Positions 23,473 through 33,171 of a DNA stretch of 64,000 nucleotides are shown one piece after another (position 1 is the first letter of the stretch; each line of letters starts with the position of its first letter). Under the pieces are notes generated by a model. The model did no database searches and had not been told where the DNA came from. It saw nothing but the letters and a program-made list of their open reading frames with translations. Source of the stretch: Microbacteriaceae bacterium PS02068 (lineage in GTDB: Bacteria > Actinomycetota > Actinomycetes > Actinomycetales > Microbacteriaceae); assembly GCA_029959325.1 (NCBI GenBank), contig JASCPF010000001.1, positions 62,001-126,000 of the forward strand. The letters run 5' to 3'. The translations under genes were made by a program, and so were the position numbers.

Positions 23473-25244
23473 CAGCCGATCACTTTCGCGCTCAGGGTGT
23501 TGGAGGAATAGCCCAGCAGCTGGATGCGCTCTTTCGAGCTCTGACTGGGCACGAAGAAGAAGAGCTGGTTGCCGTAGGTCGTGGAGAATCCCGTCGACGA
23601 CTGTGTCACACCCGTCAGGGTCTGAACGACCGGATTGTTCTCGACCTTGATGACCGCATCTGTCGAGGCCGGCGTCACTGTGTCGACATCGTCCACGGTG
23701 ACAGCCACGATGGCACCGGAATCGAGGGTTGCCAGCGCCACCGGCGCCGAACTGCCCGCTGCCGCGGCGAAGGTCATGATCCCCGTGCTCGCACCGGTCT
23801 GGTTGAACGACGCCAGACGATCGGCGCGGTCCTGATCGAGCGTCTTCTGGAATGCGTCGTCGGCCGTGTCGAACAAGTCCGCGAACTCACTGTCGGCGCC
23901 CTTCGTGAGGACATCGGCATACGCGCCGGCGAGTTCCCCGGGGGCGATCGCCAGGAATGGCGAGTCTGCGGCGATCGGGATCGCCCCGACGTCGGCCGGA
24001 GCCAGATTCAGCTTCGTATCGGACGTCAGAGTCGCCGCGTAGGTGAGCTTGTAGGGCGACCATGCGTCGCGCTGCGTGATGCTCATCACTGTCGCGGCCC
24101 CATCACCTTCGGCCGAGGCGACGGCGAAGAATGTGCGCGGCCACTCGTCGTTCGCTTCGGGAAGGATGACCTGCAGCGCGCCGCTGGCGATCGGCGCGAT
24201 CGGCTTCTGATCGGGTACCGACGCGAGAAGGCGGTAGTTCGTCTCGCGCGCCGCGAGTGCGGTGCCGTCGAGACGCGTGGCCGCAGCCGTGGCGTCGCGA
24301 GCCTCATCCGCCGCGGCGACCGCCGTCGCGATGCTGTCGACGATGCGCTCGGCCTGCGCCTGCGTGACGACGGGGCTCTCCTGATCTTTCGGGGCGACGA
24401 CAGTCTGTGACGGCGACGGCGTCGCTCCCGATCCGAACTGCGGCCACGCGTCGGCGGAGCAACCCGCCAAAACGAGTGCCGAGACGGCGACGATCGGCAG
24501 GGCGACGAACGCACGCTTGCCGCGGGTCAGCTGTCGCCGGGTGGGCGCGGCGCTGATGACGCCCTTGCTCTCCTCGTCGACCGCGAGATCGATCGGCTCG
24601 GTCACGGCGAGCGGCAGCCCCTTACGGCGCGGTCCGCGCGAGCGCCGCACGTGTCGGACGCCCAACAGGTACAGCACGATCCCCGCCGCTAGGAAGAGCG
24701 CTCCGCCGACGATCAGGGGGCCTGCCCACGGCGTCGAGTTCGCCACCGGCCACGTCAGGCTGAGCTCCCGCGGCGCGGGCTCGACACCGTCGGCGGCGAC
24801 CAGGACACTCATCCCGGCGGGAAGCTTCAGTGGCGTGACGAGCACGTCGTCCTGCTGAAACTCGTCGAGCCACAGGTCCGAGCCCTGCGGCGTGATCGGC
24901 TGCTCGCCATCGGCACGTGGCTCCGACGACGACACAGACGTCGTTTCCAGTGCACCGGCCTTTACCGTGAGAGCGGTGTAGTCGGCCTTGGCGAGCCAGT
25001 TCTTGAGATCTGCCGTGCGACCGTAGGCCGCGAAGATCGGCCCGCTGTCTTCCACCCGCAATGTCTGCGTACCCTCGTGGCTGTTCAGCACCGCCCCGTC
25101 GATGAGCACGTACGGAGCATTCCCGGTGACCTCGATCGGCTGACTCACGGACGTCGGCCCCTGGAATACGGTCCGCTGGGCGATGCCCGCGCCGATCATG
25201 ACGGCGGCGAGCACGAAGGCGACCACGGCCCACACGAAACGCAC
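23472..25244 (-). CDS. Large membrane/envelope protein with internal lipobox
   Basis: No family recognised. The 590-residue protein has an N-terminal membrane helix (residues 4-22), an exported region, a second helix (about 174-196), a basic cytosolic loop, and then RRQLTRGKR followed by a hydrophobic stretch ending LVLAGC (Cys262). That stretch looks exactly like a lipoprotein signal peptide placed in the middle of the protein. The remaining 328 residues are Ser/Thr/Ala-rich and likely extracellular. It could be a fusion of a membrane protein gene and a lipoprotein gene, or a three-helix protein with a fortuitous lipobox. Confidence 0.7.
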   Translation of the reverse strand: MRFVWAVVAFVLAAVMIGAGIAQRTVFQGPTSVSQPIEVTGNAPYVLIDGAVLNSHEGTQTLRVEDSGPIFAAYGRTADLKNWLAKADYTALTVKAGALETTSVSSSEPRADGEQPITPQGSDLWLDEFQQDDVLVTPLKLPAGMSVLVAADGVEPAPRELSLTWPVANSTPWAGPLIVGGALFLAAGIVLYLLGVRHVRRSRGPRRKGLPLAVTEPIDLAVDEESKGVISAAPTRRQLTRGKRAFVALPIVAVSALVLAGCSADAWPQFGSGATPSPSQTVVAPKDQESPVVTQAQAERIVDSIATAVAAADEARDATAAATRLDGTALAARETNYRLLASVPDQKPIAPIASGALQVILPEANDEWPRTFFAVASAEGDGAATVMSITQRDAWSPYKLTYAATLTSDTKLNLAPADVGAIPIAADSPFLAIAPGELAGAYADVLTKGADSEFADLFDTADDAFQKTLDQDRADRLASFNQTGASTGIMTFAAAAGSSAPVALATLDSGAIVAVTVDDVDTVTPASTDAVIKVENNPVVQTLTGVTQSSTGFSTTYGNQLFFFVPSQSSKERIQLLGYSSNTLSAKVIG

Positions 25245-25429
25245 GAATCAATCCTCCCTGCGCAGCGGAGCGATGGCCCGAGCGCATACGACGTTCCAGA
25301 CTAGCGAAGATGTGCTGTGTGTCGCCCGGGAGGGATGTCAACCCCCGCGTCGTGCGGGGTGACGCCCGATAACGTGCGTATCCTGGCAAGACGTTTCGTC
25401 GGTAGGACCTTCCTCATTCTGGAGATCAC

Positions 25430-26509
25430 GTGAAGCTGCACCACCCGTTCCGGACGGCTCTCATCTCCACGCTCGGTGTCGGGGTGGGCATCCTCCTCAT
25501 CACGAGCGTGCAGTCGCTGTCGACGATCCTGCTGTACGTGGGTACCGCGCTGTTCCTCGCCTTGGGCCTCGACCCGGCCGTGTCGTGGTTGGAGAAGCGC
25601 GGACTGCCGCGCTGGGCGGCGCTGCTGATCACGTTCGCCGCGGTGCTTGCCGTGTTCGCCGGCGTCATCCTCATCGTCATCCCGGTGCTCGTCGGCCAGA
25701 TCACGCAGCTCGTCACGCAGATCCAGGCGCTCATCAAGAGTGCGGTGGACGGCGATTGGGATCCTGTCGCGGCGGTGTCGGATTGGCTGCACAGCACGTT
25801 CCCCGCTCTGGATGTCGACCAGGTCTTCAAGTCGATCTCAGACTGGTACGCGTCGCTCGACCTCGGGGAGGTGGGTGGCGCGGCCACGACCGCGGTGCTC
25901 GACATCGGAGCCGGCATCATCGCCGGCTTCACGGGCGCGATCATCGTCCTGATCCTGACGATCTACTTCACGGCATCGACCCCGAACCTCAAGGCATCCG
26001 TCTACCAGCTGGTGCCGGCATCGCGGCGGGCGCGCTTCATCGACCTGGCCGAGCAGATCACCGCCTCGGTCGGCTACTACGTCATCGGGCAGGTGTCGCT
26101 GGGCGTCATCAACGGCATCCTGAGCTTCATCTTCCTCACCGCGATTCAGGCCCCGTTCCCTGCCGTGCTCGCGGTCGTCGCGTTCTTCTTCTCACTGATC
26201 CCGCTCGTCGGCACGCTGACCGGCTCGGCGATCATCATCCTGACGTGCCTCATCCCGGGGCTCGGATCGCCGCTGACGGCTCTCGTCGCGTTGATCTACT
26301 ACGCGATCTACATGCAGGTCGAGGCATACGTGCTGTCGCCCCGCATCATGAACCGGGCCGTCTCGGTCCCGGGTGCGGTGGTCGTGATCGCGGCTCTCGC
26401 CGGCGGCTCACTGCTGGGACTGCTGGGCGCGCTGATCGCGATCCCGGTAGCGGCAAGCATCCTGATCATCTACCGTCAGGTGATCATCCCGCGGCAGAAC
26501 GAGCGCTAG
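25430..26509 (+). CDS. AI-2E family transporter (PerM-like)
   Basis: A 359-residue polytopic membrane protein with about seven or eight helices, the family pattern of paired helices at the N-terminus (residues 8-70), a periplasmic segment and the conserved late motif SLIPLVGTLTGSAI and PRIMNRAVSVPG. Proteins of this family export small molecules or ions, and the AI-2 link holds for only some members. It starts at GTG 25430 and converges on the hydrolase gene, leaving essentially no gap. Confidence 0.88.
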   Translation: MKLHHPFRTALISTLGVGVGILLITSVQSLSTILLYVGTALFLALGLDPAVSWLEKRGLPRWAALLITFAAVLAVFAGVILIVIPVLVGQITQLVTQIQALIKSAVDGDWDPVAAVSDWLHSTFPALDVDQVFKSISDWYASLDLGEVGGAATTAVLDIGAGIIAGFTGAIIVLILTIYFTASTPNLKASVYQLVPASRRARFIDLAEQITASVGYYVIGQVSLGVINGILSFIFLTAIQAPFPAVLAVVAFFFSLIPLVGTLTGSAIIILTCLIPGLGSPLTALVALIYYAIYMQVEAYVLSPRIMNRAVSVPGAVVVIAALAGGSLLGLLGALIAIPVAASILIIYRQVIIPRQNER

Positions 26510-27216
26510 TCGGCCCACTGCGTGGGCAGCGGCAGGGCGTCGGGATTGACGGCGGCGACGATCTCGGTCAGCACGCGGCGCGACTGCGTCTCGCCGACCC
26601 ACAGGTGCTTGCCCCCGTCGACCGCGATCAGCATCGCGTCGGGCACGGCGGCGAAGCGCTCACGCGCCTCGTCGGGGCGCAGGTAGTCGTCGAACTCCGG
26701 TACGACGACGACGACGCGCCGCCGGTCACCCGCCCACGCGGCGACCTCCTCATCCGTGGCACGGTGCAGCGGCGGCGACAGCAGGATGACGCCTTCGATC
26801 TCGTGGTCGCGGCCGTACTTGAGGGCGAGCTCGGTGCCGAAGGACCAGCCGACGAGCCACGGGCGGGGCAGGCCGCGCTCGCGCACGAAGTCCATCGCCG
26901 CGGCGACGTCGAAGGCCTCCGCCCGCCCGCCGTCGAACGTGCCCTCGCTCGTGCCGCGCGGCGACGAGGTGCCGCGCGTGTTGAACCGCAGCACCGCCAG
27001 ATCGGCGAGAGCCGGCAGCCGACCCGCGGCCTTCCGCAGGATGTGCGAGTCCATGAACCCACCGGCGGTGGGAAGCGGATGCAGCGTAACGAGGGTGGCG
27101 ACGGGCTCACGGGCCTCCGGCAGCGCGAGTTCGCCGACCAGTGTCAGCTCGTCGAGGGTGCGCAGTTCGACGTCTTCACGTCGCGCAGGCAGCAGGACCG
27201 GTCCGCGAATCTCCAT
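26506..27216 (-). CDS. Alpha/beta hydrolase
   Basis: A 236-residue serine hydrolase-fold protein. VGWSFGTELAL carries the nucleophile Ser in a GxSxG-like elbow, VPEFDDYLRP the acid region, and DGGKHLWVG the catalytic His. RFNTRGTSSPRGTS forms the oxyanion-side strand and loop. Resembles the dienelactone hydrolase/YqiA-type small hydrolases; substrate unknown. ATG 27216 follows the upstream stop by one base, so it is translated together with it. Confidence 0.85.
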   Translation of the reverse strand: MEIRGPVLLPARREDVELRTLDELTLVGELALPEAREPVATLVTLHPLPTAGGFMDSHILRKAAGRLPALADLAVLRFNTRGTSSPRGTSEGTFDGGRAEAFDVAAAMDFVRERGLPRPWLVGWSFGTELALKYGRDHEIEGVILLSPPLHRATDEEVAAWAGDRRRVVVVVPEFDDYLRPDEARERFAAVPDAMLIAVDGGKHLWVGETQSRRVLTEIVAAVNPDALPLPTQWAD

Positions 27217-27217
27217 A

Positions 27218-27499
27218 TCAGCCGATCCTCCAGCAGCTCGAGTGCCAATGCCGACGCGCCGCGAGGTCGGCCGCGTCGCCGAGCACGCCATCGCTGCGCC
27301 ACGCGACCACATGGGCGACACCAGGCGATACCTCCCGGCCGCACCCGGGGCACGTATACGCCTTCTGCGCCTGAGCGGCTGACACCGGCTGCACCGTCCA
27401 CGACACCCCGCGCCGGACTTCCGTGCGCTTCCATCCCGTCAGCAGTCGATCGAGCGACCCGTCGTCCGGTTCAGGGCGACGTCGATTGCTGCGAGGCAT
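27218..27499 (-). CDS. Small zinc-binding hypothetical protein
   Basis: A 93-residue basic protein starting MPRSNRRRPEPDDG. The centre holds CPGCG and the end has AARRHWHSSCW, so two CxxC-side cysteines plus His/Cys could bind one zinc. Similar short proteins (often misnamed ATP/GTP-binding) are common in Microbacteriaceae. Role unknown; the arrangement with the hydrolase (stop TGA, T, ATG) makes an operon. Confidence 0.7.
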   Translation of the reverse strand: MPRSNRRRPEPDDGSLDRLLTGWKRTEVRRGVSWTVQPVSAAQAQKAYTCPGCGREVSPGVAHVVAWRSDGVLGDAADLAARRHWHSSCWRIG

Positions 27500-27503
27500 T
27501 CGC

Positions 27504-28223
27504 TCAGTACCAGCCCTTGGCCTGAGAGTGCCCCCACGCGCCGCACGGCGTGCCGTACCGGCCGCCGACATACCCGAGGCCCCACGCGATCTGCGTGGCG
27601 GGATTGGTCTCCCAGTCGGCGCCGGCCGACGCCATCTTGTTTCCAGGAAGTGCCTGCGGGATGCCATACGCACCGCTGCCCTTGTTGTAGGCGTTCACAC
27701 GCCACCCCGACTCTTTGTTCCACAGCGCCACAAGGCACGCGAACTGATCATCTCCCCAGCCGTTCGCCTGCACCATCGAGTACGCGATCGCCTGAGCGGT
27801 GCCGGGATCGGGCGTGACGAACGGCGGCGCCCAGACCGCGCCGCCCGACGAGGCGGAGTCGCCCTTCTCGGTCGGGGTCGGCGTGGGTGTCGGCTTGGGG
27901 GCCACGTAGACCGAATAGACCATGCCCTCGCGGCCCAGCGAGAGGTCGGCGCCGGACGCCGCGATGAACGACTGGGCGTCGTCGACCGTGTGGGCGTACA
28001 GCGACACGGGTTCGAGCTCGGCGGCGGTCGCCGGCGGCGTCATCGAGGCACTCAGCGGACCGACATAGGCGGCAGCGAACCCCGCGACGGCGAAGAGCGC
28101 GAACGCGCTCATGACTCCGCGTCGGCGTGACCAGCGCTGCGGCGCCGGTGCGGCGCGCACAACGACGGGCCGGCGCGAGATCTCGCGGTCGGCCGTCGGG
28201 GTCAGCTCAGCGTCAGAGGTCAC
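27504..28223 (-). CDS. Secreted lytic transglycosylase-like protein
   Basis: A 239-residue protein with a cytosolic tail, one membrane helix (GVMSAFALFAVAGFAAAYVG), a Pro/Thr linker (PKPTPTPTPTEKG) and a C-terminal lysozyme-like domain. CLVALWNKESGWRV has the catalytic Glu, and GAYGIPQALPGNKMA, NPATQIAWGLGYV and the final GHSQAKGWY match the SLT-like fold of actinobacterial cell-wall hydrolases (resuscitation-promoting-like). It probably cleaves peptidoglycan at the cell surface. Start is GTG 28223. Confidence 0.87.
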   Translation of the reverse strand: MTSDAELTPTADREISRRPVVVRAAPAPQRWSRRRGVMSAFALFAVAGFAAAYVGPLSASMTPPATAAELEPVSLYAHTVDDAQSFIAASGADLSLGREGMVYSVYVAPKPTPTPTPTEKGDSASSGGAVWAPPFVTPDPGTAQAIAYSMVQANGWGDDQFACLVALWNKESGWRVNAYNKGSGAYGIPQALPGNKMASAGADWETNPATQIAWGLGYVGGRYGTPCGAWGHSQAKGWY

Positions 28224-28293
28224 AGTCCTCCGAGTCTATCCGCACCTCGGCATCCCTACCAGGCGCACCGGCCGCTCGAAAAAAAGTCGCGCG

Positions 28294-28860
28294 TCAGACG
28301 AGGGCGAGCATCACTTCGACGACGGCATCCAGCACCGCATCGACCTGCTCTTCGCTGTAGCCGCGCCGCTGCATGCGAAATGCGACGCTGCGCACCTGGT
28401 CGACGGTGAGGGGCTCGCCCGTCTCGAGGTAGCGCGCAAGCTTGTCCGTCACGAGGTCGACCTCGTCGATGCGATAGCCGAAGCGCAGCAGGCCGGTGCG
28501 GCGGAAGCGATGACGCGGAGGCCTGCTGAGTCTGTCGAGCACCTCCTGCGCAAGCTCGCGAGACTGGCCGACCCAGGCACGCGCCCCGGCGCGGCCGAGC
28601 GCATGCTCGCGCTCGCGCGCCGCAAAGGCATCCTCGATGCGCCCGAGCGCGGCGTCGACCGACGGCACCTGATATCCGTGCCTCACCAGCGGGAACGCCA
28701 CCGTGCGGACGACGCTCGCATCGATCTCCGCGCCGCCGGGTGCCTCGAACGCCGCGCGGGCACGCGCCAGGAAGTCATCGACCTCTTCGGCGCGATAGCC
28801 CTTCTGCCTGCCGGTGGCGCGCGGAAACGGCGCGGGCTCGGTCGTGGTCTGATCTGTCAT
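28294..28860 (-). CDS. DivIVA-domain protein
   Basis: A 188-residue cytoplasmic protein with three copies of a short DivIVA-like motif: GRQKGYRAEEVDDFLARA, LVRHGYQVPSVDAALGRI and FRMQRRGYSEEQVDAVL (the pattern F..xxxGY..xxVD). Such DUF-type proteins are widespread in Microbacteriaceae; a structural or polarity role is inferred from the motif only. ATG 28860 overlaps the cdsA stop (ATGA), so the two are coupled. Confidence 0.75.
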   Translation of the reverse strand: MTDQTTTEPAPFPRATGRQKGYRAEEVDDFLARARAAFEAPGGAEIDASVVRTVAFPLVRHGYQVPSVDAALGRIEDAFAAREREHALGRAGARAWVGQSRELAQEVLDRLSRPPRHRFRRTGLLRFGYRIDEVDLVTDKLARYLETGEPLTVDQVRSVAFRMQRRGYSEEQVDAVLDAVVEVMLALV

Positions 28861-29879
28861 GTGGTCACCAGGGGGAAGAACAGGAAGTACATCGCCAGCG
28901 CACCGGCTGCCGACGGGAGGATGGAATCGAGGCGGTCCAGAACACCGCCGTGGCCGGGCAGCCACGAGCTCATGTCCTTGATGCCCAGGTCGCGTTTGAT
29001 CATCGACTCGCCCAGATCGCCGACCGTGGCGCACCCGAGGATCACCAGGCCGAACACGAGACCGGCCCACCAAGGGATGTGCAGCACGAAAAGCCCGAAC
29101 AGCACGGCGACGACGACCGTGAGCAGCGCCCCGCCGGCGAAGCCCTCCCACGTCTTCTTGGGGCTGATGCGCGGCGCCATCGGGTGCGATCCGAAGGCGA
29201 GGCCGCTGGCGTATGCGCCGGTGTCGGCGGCCACCGTCGCGGCGATCATTCCCAGCAGCCACCACTGGCCCTGCTCCTGTTGGAGCAGCACGAGGGTGAG
29301 GGATGCCAGGAAGGAGACGTAGATCGCCACGAACGCCGTGATCAGCACATCGGACAGCACGTCTCCGTAGCGTCGGCCGTCGCGCTCGACCATCTGGCCC
29401 AGAATTCGCCAGATGATGAGCGCCGCGATGCACGCGAAGGTGATCACCCAGTGCGTCCAGCCGCGCAGGAAGAATCCCGACAGGATGATGATGCCGCCGG
29501 CGACCAGCTGAGGGATCACGTCGACTCGCCGGCCCGCCGTCTGCAGCGCGCGGCAGAACTCGAAGATCGCGAGCAGTCCCACCGGGATTGCGAAGAGCAG
29601 GAACAGCGATTTGAGGAACAGCAGCGAGGCCAGGACGAGCGCGCCGACGGCGACACCGATCAGCGTCGCCATCAGCAGTGGGCGCCCGGTGCGCTCGTTG
29701 ATCCGGTCGTTCACGTGCTCGAAGTCAGTCCGCGCCCGGTCGATCTGCGACTCGAACTCGCTGCGCGCCGCACGCACGTGCTCGTGGAACGCCGACGAAC
29801 CATCCACCGCCTTGCGGGCGTCGGCTCGGGTCAGGGGTGGGTCCTCGCCGGCGGCGGGATCACCGGTGGGATCGGTCAT
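28857..29879 (-). CDS. cdsA: Phosphatidate cytidylyltransferase (CDP-DAG synthase)
   Basis: Makes CDP-diacylglycerol for phospholipid synthesis in the membrane. The 340-residue protein has a hydrophilic N-terminal extension of about 65 residues with heptad-like spacing, then about eight helices and the C-terminal signature SMIKRDLGIKDMSSWLPGHGGVLDRLDS. The extension is longer than in E. coli CdsA but usual in actinobacteria. It follows pyrH-frr in the conserved order. Confidence 0.93.
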   Translation of the reverse strand: MTDPTGDPAAGEDPPLTRADARKAVDGSSAFHEHVRAARSEFESQIDRARTDFEHVNDRINERTGRPLLMATLIGVAVGALVLASLLFLKSLFLLFAIPVGLLAIFEFCRALQTAGRRVDVIPQLVAGGIIILSGFFLRGWTHWVITFACIAALIIWRILGQMVERDGRRYGDVLSDVLITAFVAIYVSFLASLTLVLLQQEQGQWWLLGMIAATVAADTGAYASGLAFGSHPMAPRISPKKTWEGFAGGALLTVVVAVLFGLFVLHIPWWAGLVFGLVILGCATVGDLGESMIKRDLGIKDMSSWLPGHGGVLDRLDSILPSAAGALAMYFLFFPLVTT

Positions 29880-29883
29880 CGGC

Positions 29884-30444
29884 TCAGACCTCGAGAAGCT
29901 CGGCCTCTTTGCGCTTCAGCGCCTCATCGATCTCGTCGACGTGCGCCCGGGTGATCGCATCGAGTTCCTTCTCGGCGCGAACCAGATCGTCCTCGCCGAC
30001 CTCGTTCTTGAGGGCGTCCAGTTCGTCTTTGGCCTTGCGGCGGATGCCGCGCAGGTGCACCTTGGCATCCTCACCCTTCGTGCGCACGAGCTTCACGTAC
30101 TCCTTGCGACGATCGGCCGTCAGCTCGGGCATGGTGACGCGCACGAGGTTGCCGTCGTTGGTGGGGTTGACGCCGAGGTTCGGCATGTCGCGGATCGCCT
30201 GCTCGATGGCCTTGAGCGCCGATTTGTCGTACGGAGTCACGACGAGCATGCGCGCCTCGGGTGCGTTGAGCGACGCGAGCTGCGACAGCGGGGTGGGCGA
30301 ACCGTAGTAGTCGACCATGACCTTCTGGAACAGCTGCGGGTTCGCGCGGCCCGTGCGAACAGTCGCGAAGTCGTCCTTCGCGGCCTCGACGGCGCGGTCC
30401 ATGCGCCCGGACGTGTCTGCCAGGATCTCGGCGATCACGGTCAC
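29884..30444 (-). CDS. frr: Ribosome recycling factor
   Basis: The 186-residue RRF splits post-termination ribosomes with EF-G. Typical features are the helical arm and [16 protein letters not shown] hinge region, [14 protein letters not shown] and [16 protein letters not shown]. Length equals the family norm. The next gene cdsA starts 5 bases after its stop. Confidence 0.97.
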   Translation of the reverse strand: MTVIAEILADTSGRMDRAVEAAKDDFATVRTGRANPQLFQKVMVDYYGSPTPLSQLASLNAPEARMLVVTPYDKSALKAIEQAIRDMPNLGVNPTNDGNLVRVTMPELTADRRKEYVKLVRTKGEDAKVHLRGIRRKAKDELDALKNEVGEDDLVRAEKELDAITRAHVDEIDEALKRKEAELLEV

Positions 30445-30504
30445 TCCATTCGTTGTTGCGTCGGTTACTGATTCTAGTGCCGCGGCGCTCGAGCGCCCGG
30501 TAGA

Positions 30505-31224
30505 TCAGACCGTGACGAGGGTGCCGATCTTCTCGCCGAGCAGGGCACGGGTCACGTTGCCGGCGGGTTCCATCCCGAACACGCGCATGTCGATGCCGTT
30601 GTCCATGCACAGGCTGAACGCGGTCGAGTCGACCACCTTGAGCCCACGCTGCAGAGCGTCCTGGTAGGTGATCCGGTCGATCAGCGTGGCCGAGGCATCC
30701 TTCTTCGGATCTGCCGTGTAAACGCCGTCGACGCCGTTCTTGGCGACGAGCACCTCGTCGGCACCGATCTCGAGCGCGCGCTGCGCGGCGACCGTGTCGG
30801 TCGAGAAGTACGGCAGCCCGGCGCCCGCGCCGAAGATGACGACGCGACCCTTCTCCATGTGCCGCTCGGCGCGGCGCGGGATGTAGGGCTCGGCGACCTG
30901 CGTCATCGAGATCGCGGACTGCACGCGGGTGGCCGCCCCCGCCTGTTCGAGGAAGTCCTGCAGTGCGAGGGCATTCATGACGGTGCCGAGCATGCCCATG
31001 TAGTCGGCGCGCCCGCGATCCATGCCGCGCTGGCTGAGCTCGGCCCCGCGGAAGAAGTTGCCTCCGCCGACGACGATCGACACCTCGACGCGGTCGGCCG
31101 CAGCGGCGATCTCGCGCGCAATCTGGCTGACGACATCGGGGTTCACCCCGAGCTGGCCCCCTCCGAAGGCTTCGCCGGACAGCTTCAGCAGGACGCGTCG
31201 GCGTCCGGTGTTCTCATCGCTCAC
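30505..31224 (-). CDS. pyrH: UMP kinase
   Basis: Converts UMP to UDP. The 239-residue amino-acid-kinase-fold protein has [37 protein letters not shown] and [20 protein letters not shown] 31224 is preceded by GAGAGGAAC, a good ribosome-binding site. It follows a tsf terminator, so frr-pyrH are probably transcribed partly by read-through or from a promoter in the 87-base gap. Confidence 0.96.
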   Translation of the reverse strand: MSDENTGRRRVLLKLSGEAFGGGQLGVNPDVVSQIAREIAAAADRVEVSIVVGGGNFFRGAELSQRGMDRGRADYMGMLGTVMNALALQDFLEQAGAATRVQSAISMTQVAEPYIPRRAERHMEKGRVVIFGAGAGLPYFSTDTVAAQRALEIGADEVLVAKNGVDGVYTADPKKDASATLIDRITYQDALQRGLKVVDSTAFSLCMDNGIDMRVFGMEPAGNVTRALLGEKIGTLVTV

Positions 31225-31270
31225 GGGGGTTCCTCTCGTCACAGTGCAGGTTATCGAAAGCGGACATGGA

Positions 31271-31308
31271 AAAGGGGCCCGCACCCTCCGGATGCGGACC
31301 CCCTTTCC
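31271..31308 (-). terminator. Rho-independent terminator after tsf
   Basis: Just past the tsf stop, the minus-strand transcript forms an arm AAAGGGGG-TCCGCAT pairing with GTGCGG-GCCCCTTTT, with a small internal loop, ending in a T run. It separates rpsB-tsf from pyrH-frr-cdsA. Confidence 0.75.
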
Positions 31309-31311
31309 GAC

Positions 31312-32139
31312 TTACGCGCCGACCTTGAAGCGCGCGAAGTCGGTGATCGTCAGACCGGCGTCGCCGGCGACCTTGGCGACCGACAGCTTGTTGTCCTTCG
31401 CGTAGTCCTGGTCGAGCAGGGCGACCTGCTTGAAGAAGGCGCCGACGCGACCCTCGACGATCTTCGGCAGGGCGGCCTCGGGCTTGCCCTCGTTGCGCGA
31501 GATCTCGGTGACGATCTGGCGCTCCTTCTCGACCTCGTCCTCGGGGACGTCTGCACGCGACAGGTAGGTCGGGTTGGCGAACGAGATGTGCTGCGCGATC
31601 GAGCGAGCGGTCTCGGCATCCGCACCCGTGTAGGCGAGGACGACGCCGACCTGCGGAGGCAGGTCCTTGCTGGTCTTGTGCAGGTAGATCTCGAAGGCGT
31701 CGCCCGTGAGGGTGCGCACGCGACGCAGCTCGACCTTCTCGCCGATGATCGCGGCCTCGTCCGAGATGAGCTCGGCGACGGTCTGCGAACCGGCAGGTGC
31801 GGCGAGAGCAGCCTCGACGGAATCGGCGTCGACAGCCGCTGCGGCCTCGAGCACCTGGGCGGCGAGAGCGATGAAGCGCTCGTTCTTCGCGACGAAGTCG
31901 GTCTCGGTGTTCAGCTCGAGGATGGTGACCTTGTCGCCGTGCTGGACGGCCGTGACCAGGCCCTCGCTCGTCGAGCGGTCGGCACGCTTGGCGTTGCCCT
32001 TCGCGCCCTTGAGACGCAGGATCTCGACGGCCTTCTCGAGGTCGCCGTCGGCCTCCTCGAGCGCCTTCTTGGTGTCGACCATGCCGGTGCCGAGCTGCTC
32101 GCGCAGCGCCTTGATGTCGGCGATCGTGAAGTTTGCCAT
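31312..32139 (-). CDS. tsf: Elongation factor Ts
   Basis: Exchanges GDP on EF-Tu. The 275-residue protein opens with the UBA-like domain (IKALREQLGTGMVDTKKALEEADGD), then TDFVAKNERF, which matches the EF-Tu contact motif TDFVA, and the core domains. It follows rpsB as in nearly all bacteria. Confidence 0.97.
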   Translation of the reverse strand: MANFTIADIKALREQLGTGMVDTKKALEEADGDLEKAVEILRLKGAKGNAKRADRSTSEGLVTAVQHGDKVTILELNTETDFVAKNERFIALAAQVLEAAAAVDADSVEAALAAPAGSQTVAELISDEAAIIGEKVELRRVRTLTGDAFEIYLHKTSKDLPPQVGVVLAYTGADAETARSIAQHISFANPTYLSRADVPEDEVEKERQIVTEISRNEGKPEAALPKIVEGRVGAFFKQVALLDQDYAKDNKLSVAKVAGDAGLTITDFARFKVGA

Positions 32140-32208
32140 GGGTGGTGGCTCCTAGATCAGTGAACTCCGCGAAGAGTTCGGAAAAGTGAGTTCTGAGGAT
32201 GCCGAAGC

Positions 32209-32234
32209 GGGACCGTCGACACAGCGACGGCCCC
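32209..32234 (-). promoter_or_regulatory. Hairpin between rpsB and tsf
   Basis: GGGACCGTCG (32209-32218) pairs with CGACGGCCCC (32225-32234) with one mismatch and a 6-base loop. No T run follows in the minus direction, so it may be an attenuator or RNA-stability stem rather than a terminator. A second perfect stem GAACTC/GAGTTC (32162-32179) lies between it and tsf. Confidence 0.4.
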
Positions 32235-32253
32235 GCATCGGCGGGAAGATGTC

Positions 32254-33171
32254 TTACTCGGCAGCGACGGCCGCGGCGTCGCCTTCGGCCTTCGCCTCGG
32301 CGCCTGCCTCGTCGGCAGCCGACTCGGTCGCGATGGTCTCGACCTCGGCGACGTCGGTGACGATCGTGGCCTCGGCCTGGGCTGCCTCGGCGACCTCAGC
32401 CGCCTCGACGACGGGCGCCTCGAGCAGCTCGCGCTCCCAATCGGCGAGCGGCTCGGCCTCGGCCGACTCGTCGGTGGGGTTGTGGCGCTGGATCAAGCCC
32501 TCGGCGGCAGCGTCGGCGATGATGCGGGTGAGCAGGCCCACCGAGCGGATCGCGTCGTCGTTGCCCGGGATCGGGAACTGGAACTCGTCGGGGTCGGCGT
32601 TCGTGTCGAGGATGCCGATGACGGGGATGTTCAGCTTCTTGGCCTCGTCGATGGCGAGGTGCTCACGCTTGGCGTCGACGACCCAGATGGCCGAGGGCGT
32701 CTTGGTGAGGTTGCGGATACCGCCGAGCGACTTGTGCAGCTTGTCGAGCTCGCGCTTCTTGAGCAGCAGCTCCTTCTTCGTGAAGCCCGAGTCGGCCGGG
32801 TTCTCGAAGTCGAGCTCCTCGAGCTCCTTCATGCGGGCGAGGCGCTTGCTGACCGTCTGGAAGTTGGTCAGCAGACCACCGAGCCAGCGCTGGTTGACGT
32901 AGGGCTGGCCCACGCGCGTCGCCTGCTCGGCGATGACTTCCTGCGCCTGCTTCTTGGTACCGACGAAGAGGACCGTGCCGCCGTGGGCGACCGTCTCGCG
33001 GACGTACTCGTACGCCTTGTCGATGTACCCGAGCGACTGCTGCAGGTCGATGATGTGGATGCCGGAGCGCTCGGTCAGGATGAAGCGCTTGACCTTCGGG
33101 TTCCACCGGCGGGTCTGGTGTCCGAAGTGGACGCCGCTGTCGAGCAGCTGGCGAATGGTGACGACGGCCAT
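32254..33171 (-). CDS. rpsB: 30S ribosomal protein S2
   Basis: The 305-residue S2 begins [26 protein letters not shown], with conserved [23 protein letters not shown] and [23 protein letters not shown]. After residue 240 it has an Ala/Glu-rich acidic tail of about 65 residues, seen in actinobacterial S2. ATG 33171 has AGAAGGAGA upstream. rpsB-tsf form an operon. Confidence 0.97.
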   Translation of the reverse strand: MAVVTIRQLLDSGVHFGHQTRRWNPKVKRFILTERSGIHIIDLQQSLGYIDKAYEYVRETVAHGGTVLFVGTKKQAQEVIAEQATRVGQPYVNQRWLGGLLTNFQTVSKRLARMKELEELDFENPADSGFTKKELLLKKRELDKLHKSLGGIRNLTKTPSAIWVVDAKREHLAIDEAKKLNIPVIGILDTNADPDEFQFPIPGNDDAIRSVGLLTRIIADAAAEGLIQRHNPTDESAEAEPLADWERELLEAPVVEAAEVAEAAQAEATIVTDVAEVETIATESAADEAGAEAKAEGDAAAVAAE

